A model generated the notes under the pieces. The model was not told the DNA's origin, made no database searches, and saw only the letters and a program-made list of their open reading frames with translations. Positions 43,085 to 54,260 of a stretch of DNA of 64,000 nt are shown here, piece by piece (positions within the stretch are counted from its first letter, which is position 1; the number at the start of each line of letters is the position of its first letter). Origin of the DNA: Eunapius fragilis. Taxonomy: Eukaryota; Porifera; Demospongiae; Spongillida; Spongillidae. The stretch spans positions 1,723,435-1,787,434 of the forward strand of contig OY811990.1 in the NCBI GenBank assembly GCA_963681505.1. The letters are read 5' to 3'. Made by a program: the position numbers and the translations under genes.

Positions 43085-44345
43085 ACAAGGGTAATTCTTT
43101 GCAGGCCAAAAGAGTGAGGGAGACAGGGGTTGGCGAGGGAGAGGTGGACATTAACATTAATAATATTTTTAAAAATATTAGCACAATTGACATATCTTGG
43201 CAATTCGTGGGACGAAACAAATTTGCCTTACCAGCAAAAATGTGCAAGTATAAGGAAATGGCTGCCCCAATGTTATGTGAGGTTACATACTTATACATGT
43301 CTACTGATAAGTACAAAACACACACAGTTTTCGCTAATTCAAGACCACAAAACTATTAGATAACATCTGTTTGGTCATTGATGGTGGGAGGGGACAATAA
43401 CTGGCTGATATTTACAAGTGCCAAGCAAACTGTTAATAGCCACATCATGAGGAGAATAAGTCCACTTCAAATACTGCATTATTTAAAACTTGAACAAATA
43501 AAAAAGCTTCCACTATAGCTCAATCAAACTCTGTATCTCATGGTCAGCCCTGTGATGACAGTGCACCTCTATAAGCACGCTATGGACGAGCGTAGGAGAG
43601 AGAAGTTAAGGCAGCATCTTATTCAGGCAATAGCTTTGACATAATGTTGCTAAGGGAGTATCATATCCAGGCAATAGCTGTGACATAATGTTGCTAAGGG
43701 CAGGCAATAGCTGTGACATAATGTTGCTAAGGGCAGGCGATAGCTGTGACATAATGTTGCTAAGGGAGCATCATATCCAGGCAATAGCCTATGACATAAT
43801 GTTGCTAAGGTGGCATCATATCCAGGCAATAGCGTGTGACATAATGTTGCTAAGGCAGCATCATATTCAGGCAATAGCTGTGACACAATGTTGCTAAGGG
43901 AGTATCATATCCAGGCAATAGCCTATGACATAATAAGTAGCATCATATCCAGCAATAGCTGTGGCATAATGATGCTAAGGTAGTATCAGATCCAGGAAAT
44001 AGCTGTGACATAATGTTGCTAATGTGGTAAGAAGGAGCCATGCTCTATTTCCCTTACACGTTGGTCATAAAATATCTGTCATCATGATCTAGCTGCCTGT
44101 CCATCATTTCACAACAACTATAAACCAATGAGATCACTCCTCTGTCCTGGGGATAACACCACCTACACTTGTACTCTTGTAAAATATCAAGTCCTATTAC
44201 TGTAGTTGTGAACACACGTTGCATAGGATCTGGCTTCCAGTGTACCACTTTTGGTGCTCGAGAAGATGGAATGCTGATATATAGCAACTGCATATTTTGA
44301 GTGGATAACGTGTATATCAATGCTACATGTAGCTCTGAGTCGCAG
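43085..44345 (-). repeat. Inverted segmental duplication, right copy
   Basis: Reverse-complement relative of 4960-5904, lengthened mainly by the minisatellite at 43620-44030. It is the immediate upstream flank of the zinc-ribbon exon, so it may carry that gene's promoter. Confidence 0.8.
43620..44030 (-). repeat. 44-base minisatellite, expanded
   Basis: Roughly nine units with TGACATAATGTTGCTAAGG, some shortened. The matching array at 5263-5393 has three. Confidence 0.9.
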
Positions 44346-44384
44346 TGAGTGTAAGCATTGTACTTCACTGTGCAAAAAACCTAG

Positions 44385-44550
44385 TATACGCTAGCGTATA
44401 TTTTTGCGTATATTTCGCGTATATCATCAATATACCAAGAGTAGTGTATATTTTGAATATCCACCTGGTATATTTCAAGAATCCCTAGGTGACAATTATT
44501 CATTGTGCGTATTCTCGATGTATCACGAATACGCACACCGCAATGAATTA
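44385..44550. repeat. TATACGC-rich palindromic sequence
   Basis: Repeated GCGTATATTT, CGCGTATA and GAATACGC words. A related cluster lies at 46745-46885. Confidence 0.6.
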
Positions 44551-45135
44551 TGCAACGCATTCAAATCTAAATAACTTACATGTATAACTTTGATATGAAT
44601 AATTTGAAGCTTCCTATGTGAATTCGAACGTAGAGCATTATGGACGTTTACCACTTGAACTATAAGCGTCGGTACGTATCTAAGATATTAATGATGCATG
44701 GCATGGCTTAACAAGTGGTTAAGATAAGTGAGGAGGACAGGAATGGGGGTGTGTATGCCAGGGTTATGTGTTATCGCATGCGTCACGTGTGTTATGCAGT
44801 GCGATGTTGACCAGTGGGTACTTTTGGCAACACTTGCTAAGTTAACGAATGCGTAATTGTATGCTGTGTACCAGTGGGTCAATGTGTCTACCGGATGGTA
44901 GGAAGCATGGGAGGCCATGTTTGACCGGGGTCAATCTTTGTAACCAGGCAGCCCAGCAGGGTGGTGAATTGGCTGCCCATATCAGCCATTGTTTTAAAGT
45001 GTGTGAGGGAGCAGGAGTATGGTCACGATCCCCAGTGAGAAGGACCTAGAGTTGCAGAGGTTAGCTGATATGGTTCCTGACAAATAGGCCAACAGTATGA
45101 TCACCACTGAAATAGCAGTGAAATAGCAGTGACAC
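44551..45135. other. No gene recognised
   Basis: Open frames at 44688-45049 have no family pattern. Confidence 0.4.
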
Positions 45136-45872
45136 CTTGTGGTCTTGGCACTTGATAGGTGAGTTGTACAATTTAATTTATTGTACACTGGCACGTAGTC
45201 ACCACCAGACGTTGAGGACAGTATGTCCCTAAAGCTTTTCATGTATTGAGACCATTCAACCTTGATGGGATCATTGGAGTCACGTGACTTTGGTGGGCGT
45301 GGCACTTGAAAGGTGAGTTGTACCATTTAATGTATTGCACACTTGCACGTAATCACCACCAGACCTTGAGGACAGTAAGTCCCTAAAGCTTTTCATGCTT
45401 TGAGACCTTTCAACCTTGATGGGGTCATTGGAGTCACGTGACTTTGGTGGGCGTGGCACTTGAAAGGTGAGTTGTACCATTTAATGTATTGCACACTTGC
45501 ACGTAATCACCACCAGACCTTGAGGACAGTAAGTCCCTAAAGCTTTTCATGCTTTGAGACCTTTCAACCTTGATGGGGTCATTGGAGTCACGTGACTTTG
45601 GTGGGCGTGGTACTTGAAAGGTGAGTTGTACCATTTAATGTATTGCACACTTGCACGTAATCACCACCAGACCTTGAGGACAGTATGTCCCTAAAGCTTT
45701 TCATGCTTTGAGACCTTTCAACCTTGATGGGGTCATTGGAGTCACGTGACTTTGGTGGGCGTGGTACTTGATAAGGTGAGTTGTACCATTTAATGTATTG
45801 CACACTTGCACGTAATCACCACCAGACCTTGAGGACAGTATGTCCTTAAGCTTTTCATGCTGTCTCAGGTAC
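45136..45872 (-). repeat. 154-base satellite, about 4.7 units
   Basis: Units contain GGTGAGTTGTACCATTTAAT, GGACAGTAAGTCCCTAAAGC and GAGTCACGTGACTTTGGTGG. The period is 154, not a multiple of three, so the similar short frames found once per unit are not a protein. The central units are almost identical; the first is most diverged. Confidence 0.95.
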
Positions 45873-46062
45873 ACAAACTTAATTGGTGTGTGTGTAATTA
45901 GAATATGACATCAGTTGTGTGGCATCATAGATTTTCGGTCACTTCCTGTGATGTGACCATATCTTCCTCTCCCCCCCCCCCCCCCCCCCCCGTCTCTCTT
46001 TCCAACCCCTCTCTTTCTATTTCACTCTTACTGGATATCCATAATGCTCCATTTATACACAG

Positions 46063-46387
46063 CACCCATTTATTAATACAAAATTCGGTTAGTAATTTCA
46101 ATTGGAGCCAAGCACAACGTGGCTTGAGCGGAAAAATTACCGTTCGACGTTCTATTCGTCGAGATGAGAAACTGTTGGTGTTGGTTGGTTGCAAAATGCA
46201 TTGGCTAATTGGCGGCTCTTCATCCGACAGATTGTACAATGTCCCCTTTGCTGAGCGCGCGTGGTTGGCTTCAATCTCTAAGACCGTTTCGAATCTTGAG
46301 AACGTAACTGCATTGTGTCGCGATCAGGTATCTCATTCTCTCACCATTATGATTTCCCGTAACACGTGGATAGTACCCCAACCGGTG
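46063..46387 (+). CDS. Possible internal exon of an unknown gene
   Basis: The frame reads NFNWSQAQRGLSGKITVRRS, then LVLVGCKMHWLIGGSSSDRL, FAERAWLASISK and WIVPQPV. It ends exactly at a strong donor, GTG|GTAAGT. A TTATACACAG acceptor precedes it. The composition is protein-like and unlike its repeats. I do not recognise the fold. The large inverted repeat starts about 40 bases after the donor. Confidence 0.35.
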
Positions 46388-46424
46388 GTAAGTAATCATC
46401 ACCTTTTTTTTCTCGAGTCAAATT

Positions 46425-46738
46425 TAGAGACGTCATAAAAACTAGCAAAGGCAGAGCGGGTAAGAGATTGCGTTTTCATTCACACCTGCTGTTTATCAGT
46501 GTCTGTTGTCAGAATTGAATTGAATACAAATTATACGAAGAGCGGAGATAGAGAAGTAGCGGATTGCTTCGTTTGTTTTAACCCTGTATATTCCCTGCAG
46601 CTAGACAAGGAAAGCTCAGATTCGGCTGAGCTTGTCAAGCAATCCCGCCGTCAGTGTAGGCCTCTGTTTGCATTTGTATCGTATGGATGCTCTATCTTGC
46701 TGTAGCTATATGTACTATAGTGACAGTACAGGGAAGCA
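46425..46738 (+). repeat. Left arm of a large inverted repeat
   Basis: Matches the reverse complement of 47203-47545 with scattered changes and one insertion. The spacer is about 460 bases. Confidence 0.88.
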
Positions 46739-47202
46739 GTTTGTGCAAAAAACAGGATATACGCTATTGTATATTTTGCGTATATTTCGAGTATACGCAT
46801 GAATATACGCGTGCGTATACGCGAAATATCCCACTGGTATATTTTGCGTATAGAACCAATTTCGCACTGCGTATATTTCGAGTATCCTCAAATGTATCAC
46901 GTGCGCTTATGGAGGATTCTCTAATTAATGTCTCCGGATACTACACTGTACCTACGTTGACCGTATACTGTATTGGGTACGCCACCCGATTATGTTCGTT
47001 GTATACTGGCTTGATTAGTATTAAAATTATTATCAATATTAAATAAAGCAATACAATCAATAGACAACGTTCAAGCTCTCCAGCCATCCAGGAAGGAGAT
47101 ACTCCAGTAGTGGCCCTCCAACCCGCCGTTGCCACGAGTTGCTCAGAAATCCATTGCAACCTCTTCTAACGAAACGCGCGGCAGTAGTTGAGCGTAAGCT
47201 TC
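46739..47202. repeat. Spacer of the inverted repeat, TATACGC-rich at its start
   Basis: Begins with TATACGC/GCGTATA words at 46745-46885 like those at 44385-44550; the rest shows no gene. Confidence 0.5.
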
Positions 47203-47545
47203 AAACTGCTTCCCTGTACTGTCACCATAGTCCATATAGCTACAGCAAAATAGAGCATCCATACGATACAAATGCAAACAGAGGCCTACACTGACGGCGG
47301 GATTGCTTGACAAGCTCAGCCGAATCTGAAGTTTCCTTGTCTAGCTGCAGGGAATATACAGGGTTAAAACAAACGAAGCCATTACCTTATACTCCAAAGC
47401 AATCCGCTACTTCTCTATCTCCGCTCTTCGTATAATTTGTCAATTCTGACAACAGACACTGATAAACAGCAAGTGTGAATGAAAACGCAATCTCTTACCC
47501 GCTCTGCCTTTGCTAGTTTTTATGACGTCTCTAAATTTGATCGAG
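47203..47545 (-). repeat. Right arm of the large inverted repeat
   Basis: Reverse complement of 46425-46738. It includes about 25 extra bases near 47380. Confidence 0.88.
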
Positions 47546-48139
47546 AAAACACTGCTTACGCTTCGAGATTTCAGCTGGATTCTCCTCAGTAGGAAAAAAA
47601 AAGCCGATATAACGTTACTGTACCTGTACAGAAAGTGATGTCCTTTTCCCTCGAGTTGGTCTTACAGCATCGCTTTGAGACAGTTTTGGATCTGTAGTTT
47701 CGCAACCTCCTGCAGTAGTGTAACGGACCGTGCAAACAGCATCGCCATGCTGCCTAGGACCTAGGGTTTGGCGCGGTCTTCTTCGTCATCATCGTACTAG
47801 TATCGATATACATGTAGGTTCTGCTGTGACGACATGACTTCATCGTTTCTCGGGGACCTGTTAGAGGAGAGACTTGGGAATTAGCCACTAGTCCCTCAAT
47901 TTACTTGAAGACCCACCTAAGATATTTCTTCTGGATGATAGGAACGTACGGTTATAGTTGCAGTAGATTTCCCGACGATGACACCATATATGCATGCGGC
48001 TTTGAAGAGTCTACGCATGCGCGTTACATTCATTTGACAAGAAGCCTCGTACACACTGTATTTGTTCTGCTCAGAGTGGGGTTTCAAAAGCAACTTAGAA
48101 ATGACTTATTTGATGTACACAAGACTGTATTACAATACC
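47546..48139. other. No gene recognised
   Basis: A plus frame of 84 codons at 47905-48159 has no domain. Confidence 0.35.
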
Positions 48140-48870
48140 TGGTCTGGCCACTAACATGATTCTATTTGATGCACACCTACGAACATGACTCTATTAGATG
48201 CACACCAGGGACTGCCACTTTATTTGATGTAAATAAGCAAACCCAAGTCTGGCCGCTATCCTGATTCTATTTTAAGCCCACCAGGTCTGGTCGCTACCAA
48301 GATTCTATTAGATGCACACCAGGGATTGGCCACTACTAGAATTTAATGATTCAATTTGATGCAAACTGGGTCAGTTTGCTAACATGATTCTATTTGATGC
48401 ACACCAGGGTCTGATCGATATCACAAACCTACCAGATGTATAACAGCGACTGGCCACTAGCGTGTCTTTACTTGATGCAGACGAGTTATTATGATTCCAT
48501 TTGATACACACCAGGTCTGGCTGCTAACATGATTCTATATGATGCACACCAGGGACTGCTGCTCGCATTACTTGATATGCTAGTACGTGGCAATTCCTAA
48601 TGTGAGGGTCATGGTAGCAGTGTGCATCAGACAGAATCATATTAGCGGCCAGACCTGGTGTGCATCAAATAAAGCTATTGGCCATTCTCTGATGTGCAGC
48701 TGATAGGATTGTGGTATCAACCAGATCCTAGTGAGCATCAAATAGAAACATGGTAGCGACCAGACCAATGTGCATCAAATAGAATCAGGATACCCTGATT
48801 TCATAAAAAAGATTCAATCTGATGCACACCAGGTCTGGCCGCTATCCTGATCCATTTGATCACATGACCG
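48140..48870. repeat. 41-base degenerate array that switches orientation
   Basis: Units of the type GATTCTATTTGATGCACACC with AGGTCTGGCCGCTAACAT run plus from 48140 to 48580, minus at about 48610-48790, then plus again to 48850. Units vary in length and sequence. Confidence 0.85.
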
Positions 48871-49158
48871 TATTAGACATAGAAAAAGTGTACTGTGTCA
48901 TTGCTATATAGTAATATATGGCCACACCCCTTTGTAAGACTTCTATGTATGTACATTAACATGACATGTACATGTATGGAAACGTTCGGTTACACCCAGC
49001 TAGTCTCACAAGTGGAGATAGAATAGTACACAACATGTACATGTAAAGATGTAACAATACAACAAATGTAAGTTCACATCAGATCTTTCAGTTTCATTCA
49101 ATTGATGTAAGGCTTGATCCTATCAGGGTGAAAATATATCATTTAAAGATATCACACC
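48871..49158. other. No gene recognised
   Basis: Contains three ACATGTACATGTA-type words; no coding frame supported. Confidence 0.4.
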
Positions 49159-49988
49159 ATGCAAACATACCATCTCTTTGATTCACTTTTGATGTCCTCC
49201 TCTCCAGCGAATAAGGCTCGGCTATTATCAGCTTCGGCCCCCCATGCCAGTGCATGGCTCTCAGCTGCTCCCTCTGTAGGCCTAAATCTGCATCTACACT
49301 CACCGGAATTCCAAACTGCTGTCAGATGGTGGCTGGGTCTGGACACTTCTGTTGCCTCAGTGTGCCCATTTTGCCCAGGGGTCGCTCTTGACTCCCTTAG
49401 TCACCACGCTGTGTCCTGTAGACATGGAGGTGACACAGTCATCAGACAGAACAAATTGCGTGACATCATTGCAGATTTATGTCGCAAGGCACACCTGTCT
49501 GTCATGGTGGAAGCAGGTCATGGTATGGGTCGTGACATCAATCACTCCCGTCCAGCTGATGTCCTTGTGGAGGGTTGGGAGAGAGTCCAACCTGCTGCCC
49601 TTGACATCACAGTCACTTCTCCCCTCACTCCAGTCTCCTTGAAAGACTCAAGCAGAATTGCAGGTGTAGCAGCTCTGTCTGCTGAAACTAGGAAGCATGC
49701 TGCCAATGACCCAAAGTGTCGTGAATTGGGATGGATGTGCATACAATGGCAGTTGAGACATACGGTAACTGGGGGAAGGAGGCCCAACACTTGTTCTCAA
49801 GACTGGCTACCTATTTAGCAATCCATCTTTCCTGCCCCAAGTCCAGAGTCCTGGCTGACATATATGGCCGCCTAAACATCTGCTTGGTGAGAGCTGTGGC
49901 AAGAGCCATCCTGGCAAGAGGCCTTTGCCCCAGTCCATCTCTAGTGTACATGCACTGTTTTTCTTGTAGCTATAGTGTCAATAGTTAG
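49159..49988 (+). mobile_element. LINE copy, C-terminal third, 5'-truncated
   Basis: The frame opens near SSSPANKARLLSASAPHASA and continues through CPFCPGVALDSLSHHAVSCR, HGGDTVIRQNKLRD, SRPADVLVEGW and ALDITVTSPL to KCRELGWMCI. A frameshift follows, then AVETYGNWGKEAQ and CPKSRVLADIYGRL in the next frame. It therefore holds the zinc cluster and the whole restriction-like endonuclease, but no reverse transcriptase. It ends in an (AAT)n tail at 50009-50039. Confidence 0.85.
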
Positions 49989-50003
49989 GTTGTACGTGTA
50001 CAT

Positions 50004-50004
<1 letters not shown>

Positions 50005-50040
<36 letters not shown>

Positions 50041-50094
50041 GGTAATATAGTTCTGTATGTACATTTATTCCTTTCATGTATTCTCTTGTAATAG
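50005..50094 (+). repeat. (AAT)n LINE tail and 37-base flank motif
   Basis: After the AAT tract comes TGTATGTACATTTATTCCTT then TCATGTATTCTCTTGTA. A diverged copy of this 37-base sequence follows the AAT tail of the next LINE at about 52636-52673. Confidence 0.8.
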
Positions 50095-52581
50095 ATTGAG
50101 CGCCTCTGTGATCAATGGTTAAAAGGTGAGTACCATCTTCTTTGGCAGCGAGCTGTAAGCCAGACCACTGGTAAGTTTCGTCAGAAGCAGCAAGAAAAAA
50201 ATGAGAGAAAGGTTAAACAGTCAGTTGCTTTAGCCAGAGAAGGACTCCTTGGAAAAGCTTGCCAGGTCTTGACCTCTGCAGGAATAGCACCAAACAACAA
50301 TGAAACATGGGAGCTCATTCAATGTAAACACCCAAAAGGACCTCCCCCCATTCCACCAGCTCCAAGCAATCCACCAATTCCAATTGTCAGTAAAGATTTC
50401 AGTATCATTACGGTACTGAGGTCCTTTTCGAAGTCAACAGCATGTGGACCGTCAGGCCTTCGTATACAACACCTTTTAGATACAGCTAAAGTGCCTCTAC
50501 AATATCCCATTTTATCTTCTCTAAGAGACATTGTGAATTTGCTTGCCTCTGGAAAGGTTCCGGTTTCAGTGTCACAATATCTAGCTGGAGGTAGTCTCAC
50601 CGCTCTGGTGAAAGATAAGCCAGATTTTCCTCCAGACATTCGCCCTATCGTAGTGGAGGAAGCCTTACGTCGTCTAACAGGTAAGTGTCTTTGTGCAGTG
50701 CAAAAGTCCATGGCTAGCGAATTCTTTGCTCCATTTCAATTTTGAGTAGCCTGTCCTGCGGGAGCAGAAAAAGTGATTCATGGTCTCAGGCACTGCATTG
50801 TAGAGCACTGGGAAGAAGAGGACTTTGTTGTGCTTAAGATCGATATGTGCAATGCTTTCAACCTTGTTTCTCGTCAAGCTCTGTTAGATGAATGTGCCCT
50901 TCACTTCCCAGACCTTCTTCCATGGGCATCATGGTGTTATGGGCAGCAACCATTGTTGCAGCACCCCTTGGGCACGGTAACATCAGAGGTAGGGGTTCAA
51001 CAGGGTGACCCTCTAGGTCCCATGTTCTTCTGTCTTGTACTGCACAAGCTTGTGAGTGCCATTGCCATGGATGAAGACGCATCAAGGTTGCTTTTCCATG
51101 CCTGGTACCTTGATGATGGTGTGGTTGCAGGTCCAAAGCAATCAGTTTTACAGGCACTCTATATAATCCAAGAACTAGGCCCTCCATTAGGACTGGTGAT
51201 TAATCCATCAAAATGTGAGCTATATAGCCAGAATGACTTGAGCGGTTTTTCATCTCAGATGAAGCAATCCAACGTGCCTCATCTTGAGATACTGGGATCT
51301 CCTATTGGGGACACAATTTTTTGTGCTAACTTTGTGTCTCAAAAATGTGCGCAGGCCTCTCAATTGCTTTCTCAGCTTGAGGAGGTTGGCTCTGTTGACC
51401 CCCAAGTTGCTTTACTTCTGCTACGGACATGTGGTGCATTTTGTAAAATGGTGCACTTGGCAAGATCCACACCCCCTTCTCTTGTTGCTGAAGGATTCAA
51501 GTACTTTGACAATGATGTCCATCATTGCTTTGCATTGTACACAGGAGTGGACACCAGTGATGATGCTTGGGAGCAGGCACAACTCAGCCTAAGTAGAGGT
51601 GGTTTAGGGCTTCGTCGTCTTTCAAAGCATTCACCAGCCTGTTGTATTGCTTCTGTGTGCAAGTCAGGGTTGTCCTCAGCTCCGCAGCAACATCTCTTGC
51701 AGTCCATTGATGATTTTAACCGTTGCATTCCACCTAGCAAGGCTATTTATTTTGAATCTTTGACGAACACTCCAAGCAGCCAGAAAGCACTTTCGGGAGA
51801 GATTGAAGATGCAATGTTTAGGCAGTTGGCATCAAAGTCATCAGTTCCAGATAGAGCACGTTTGCTTTCTGTGTCATCCCCACACGCCTCAGCCTGGCTT
51901 TCCGTGGTTCCTTCTCCAGGGCTTAATTTACATCTGGAGCCTGCTGAATTTCAAGCGGCCATACAATGGTGGCTTGGAATCGGGGTTGCCCATTGTTCAA
52001 TGTGTCCACACTGCCCTCATTCTCTAGATCCACTAGGGCACCATGCCTTAACGTGCAAGCATGGTGGGGATGTAGTTACCAGGCACAACAGGCTTCGTGA
52101 TGTTTTTGCAGAGTCCTGTAGACGAGCCTGCATCGGTGTTCAAGTGGAGGCAGGGAGTGGATTAGGACGCGATGAGCACCACACTCGCCCAGCTGATGTC
52201 CTGGCCGCCAACTGGATGCTAGGGAAGCCGGCTGCCTTTGATTTTGCTGTCACATCTCTGCTTATTTCAAGTACCTTACATGAAGCGAGTGTGACAGCAG
52301 GGTCAGCAGCCTATGCTACAGAAGTGAGAAAACATCAGGTAAATGATGTGAAGTGTGCAGAACTGGGTTGGGTCTCTATTCCAGTAGTGGTAGAGACGTA
52401 TGGGTGCTGGGGTACGGAGGCTAAATGGGCATTGTCACAGCTGGCCTCTCGATTAGCCATGAGGCTCAATTGCCCAAAGTCAACAGCAACAGCATCCCTC
52501 TATGGACGACTAAGCATAACCCTTGTCCGAGCCAATGTCAGGGCACTGTTGTCCAGAGTCATCACTCTGGATGGTTATTAA
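50095..52581 (+). mobile_element. LINE with YLDD reverse transcriptase, zinc cluster and restriction-like endonuclease
   Basis: One frame runs from about 50095 to TAA at 52581, broken only by a TGA at 50743-50745 (PFQF-VACPAG). The first part has KSTACGPSGLRIQHLL and RPIVVEEALRRLTGK. After the TGA, counting from MIHGLRH: motif A KIDMCNAF (Asp 24), motif B GVQQGDPLGP (74-83), motif C YLDD (112-115). Then LEILGSPIGD and LSLSRGGLGLR. A zinc cluster follows with C408, C411, C414, HH 423-424 and C428. The endonuclease has RPAD (Asp 475), Asp 490 in AAFDFAV, and RKH near 519. RPxD then D fourteen residues on fits the PD-(D/E)XK enzyme of R2, NeSL and CRE-like LINEs. The 5' end is missing (no N-terminal finger or start codon). 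It probably copied itself by target-primed reverse transcription before the TGA arose. Confidence 0.9.
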
Positions 52582-52715
52582 AGCCAAACAATGCATGTAG
52601 ACTTAGTGGTGTTTTGATGTGCAATAATAATAATCCTGTATATACATTTATTCCCATTCGTGTATTCTCTTGTATCCCCATTTCATTATTATTATTATTA
52701 TTATTATTATTACTG
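52582..52715 (+). repeat. LINE 3' tail, 37-base flank motif and (ATT)n
   Basis: CAATAATAATAAT at 52621-52633 ends the element. TGTATATACATTTATTCCCA and TTCGTGTATTCTCTTGTA follow, then (ATT)n at 52684-52711. Confidence 0.75.
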
Positions 52716-53048
52716 GTGAAATGCATGACATGCAAACGAGATGGGCATGTCAAAAGGGCACTACAGTAGTAATTTATACAAAGCTGTATCAAAATCTCCA
52801 TTTCTTACAGTTGCAGACAACAAACATAACAACTCTGTGCTCTTCAGTGTAAAAAACTGCTGAACAATGCCCAGCCCTTATGGAGAATGCAATGTGTCAG
52901 AAGTTCACCACATTGGTTACTATGTTTGCAACGTGCCATCACCTGTACAATGGAGGAATCGTGTCAAAAAAAAAAAGAAGATAACACTCGCCTAGGTAAT
53001 TCCTTATGTATCTAAAGTGTATTTATTTAGTGTACATTTTATACACAG
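52716..53048. other. No gene recognised
   Basis: Short A run at 52967-52977; the sequence ends at a TTTATACACAG acceptor-like site. Confidence 0.4.
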
Positions 53049-53227
53049 ACCTATCGATCAGGGAATTTATGGATGCTTTCACTGCAGCCTTTTCAACAGT
53101 ACATCGAACAGTGAAAATGCACCTGCTTGAGGATCATGCTACAGAACTAGTAGAGGCAACCAAAATGGGTTTTGGCAGTATGGGCGAGCAAGGGGCTGAA
53201 GCCATCATGCACAGTTTAATTCTCTGA
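53049..53227 (+). pseudogene. Fragment of a repetitive animal protein (KMHLLEDH family)
   Basis: The frame reads SIREFMDAFTAAFSTVHRTV, KMHLLEDHATELVEATKM and GFGSMGEQGAEAIMHSLI, then a stop. The pattern F(x)MxxxxAAF, PKMHLLEDH and GxxGEQGAExIH is one I associate with multicopy, transposon-linked proteins in cnidarians and sponges. Here only about 60 codons remain after an acceptor-like ACAG. It may be an exon of a host gene, but more likely a transposon fragment. Confidence 0.4.
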
Positions 53228-53720
53228 TGTAGACTCTTACAGCTGCATTCACAGTCTATCCAGTAATGATTCCATTCCTTGGTATGGGTACTGACCAGCT
53301 AGCAGAGAGCAAAGTTGGTGAACCCAGGACAGGTGATCGGTGTGAAGTTTGAATTAAGGTGAGGATGGATTCCGATTCCAAAGAAGGTGGAAAGGCTCAA
53401 AAGAGTCATGCAGGAGAATTTTCTGAACTTGTCACCACAATTACGAACCCTACCGCAATCGTATAGGCGAGTCTCCAGCAAAAAATCCGAGCGCCAAGAA
53501 ACTGTTGTACCAAGTTGTTGACATCTTTTGGTAGAGCATGGAACGCTAATACTAACCTTATCATTGTTATAAGTGCCACGTGAAGCAGTAACAAAGTGCG
53601 AAGCCGTAAACAAAGGCAGGTGGTAACTAAGGACTTAATGGTGTCGTTGCTAGGTAATTAGCATTCATTGCAGGCGTAGGTTATTGTCCACCTTTTCAAT
53701 GCAACGTAACCCCCGTGAAA
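53228..53720. other. No gene recognised
   Basis: Frames on the minus strand at 53299-53613 overlap each other and show no family. Confidence 0.4.
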
Positions 53721-54260
53721 CCACTTGTCAGTTTTAAATCAAAATGGTAAGTTTGGATAACGAACCATAAAAATTGGCTTGAAATAATGGTTTTGTATTT
53801 AAACAAGTTCCATTTTAAAACAATGGTGCCAATTGGGCCAATTGGTTCCATAGACCAAATAGGCGCTATACAATTATTTGGTTCGACATATCAACCAAAT
53901 TATTTGCAGTGAGCTCACATTCGGGCCCTGCCACAGACTGATGCACATGCCGCATTTAGGTATATCCATATTGTCAGTTGTTTATGGATGTACGTGTTTG
54001 TGTTAAGTCTAGTTGTGATGTATGTACGTGTTTAACTAACATGTTAAAACTTATTGTTAAATAAAAAAATTCTCTAACGAGAGAGTTGTTGGTATATAGG
54101 ATTGACCAATGGTGGTGTAAAAAGCACATAAATAAGAAATTTTACTGGAAAATCTATATTTAGCCCATTACTCAGGCATGAATATAATTTTCAATACATC
54201 TAACGAGGGAATGCGCTAGTAACGAGTGCGCTCTTAACGAGGTCAGACTGTACTTATACT
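53721..54260 (+). repeat. Direct segmental duplication with 57935-58610, left copy
   Basis: Shares CACTTGTCAGTTTTAAA, CACATTCGGGCCCTGCCACA, GTATATCCATATTGTCAGTT and a diverged half foldback. This copy has about 70 extra bases near 53825-53900. Confidence 0.85.

Noticed and set aside
45136-45803. Repeated protein of about 66 codons, one per unit, on the minus strand
   Set aside because: The repeat period of 154 bases is not a multiple of three and each frame ends within its unit; the similarity reflects satellite units.
50269-50745. Separate first ORF of the LINE
   Set aside because: It is in the same frame as the following 602-codon frame and separated by a single TGA, so it is the N-terminal part of one protein.
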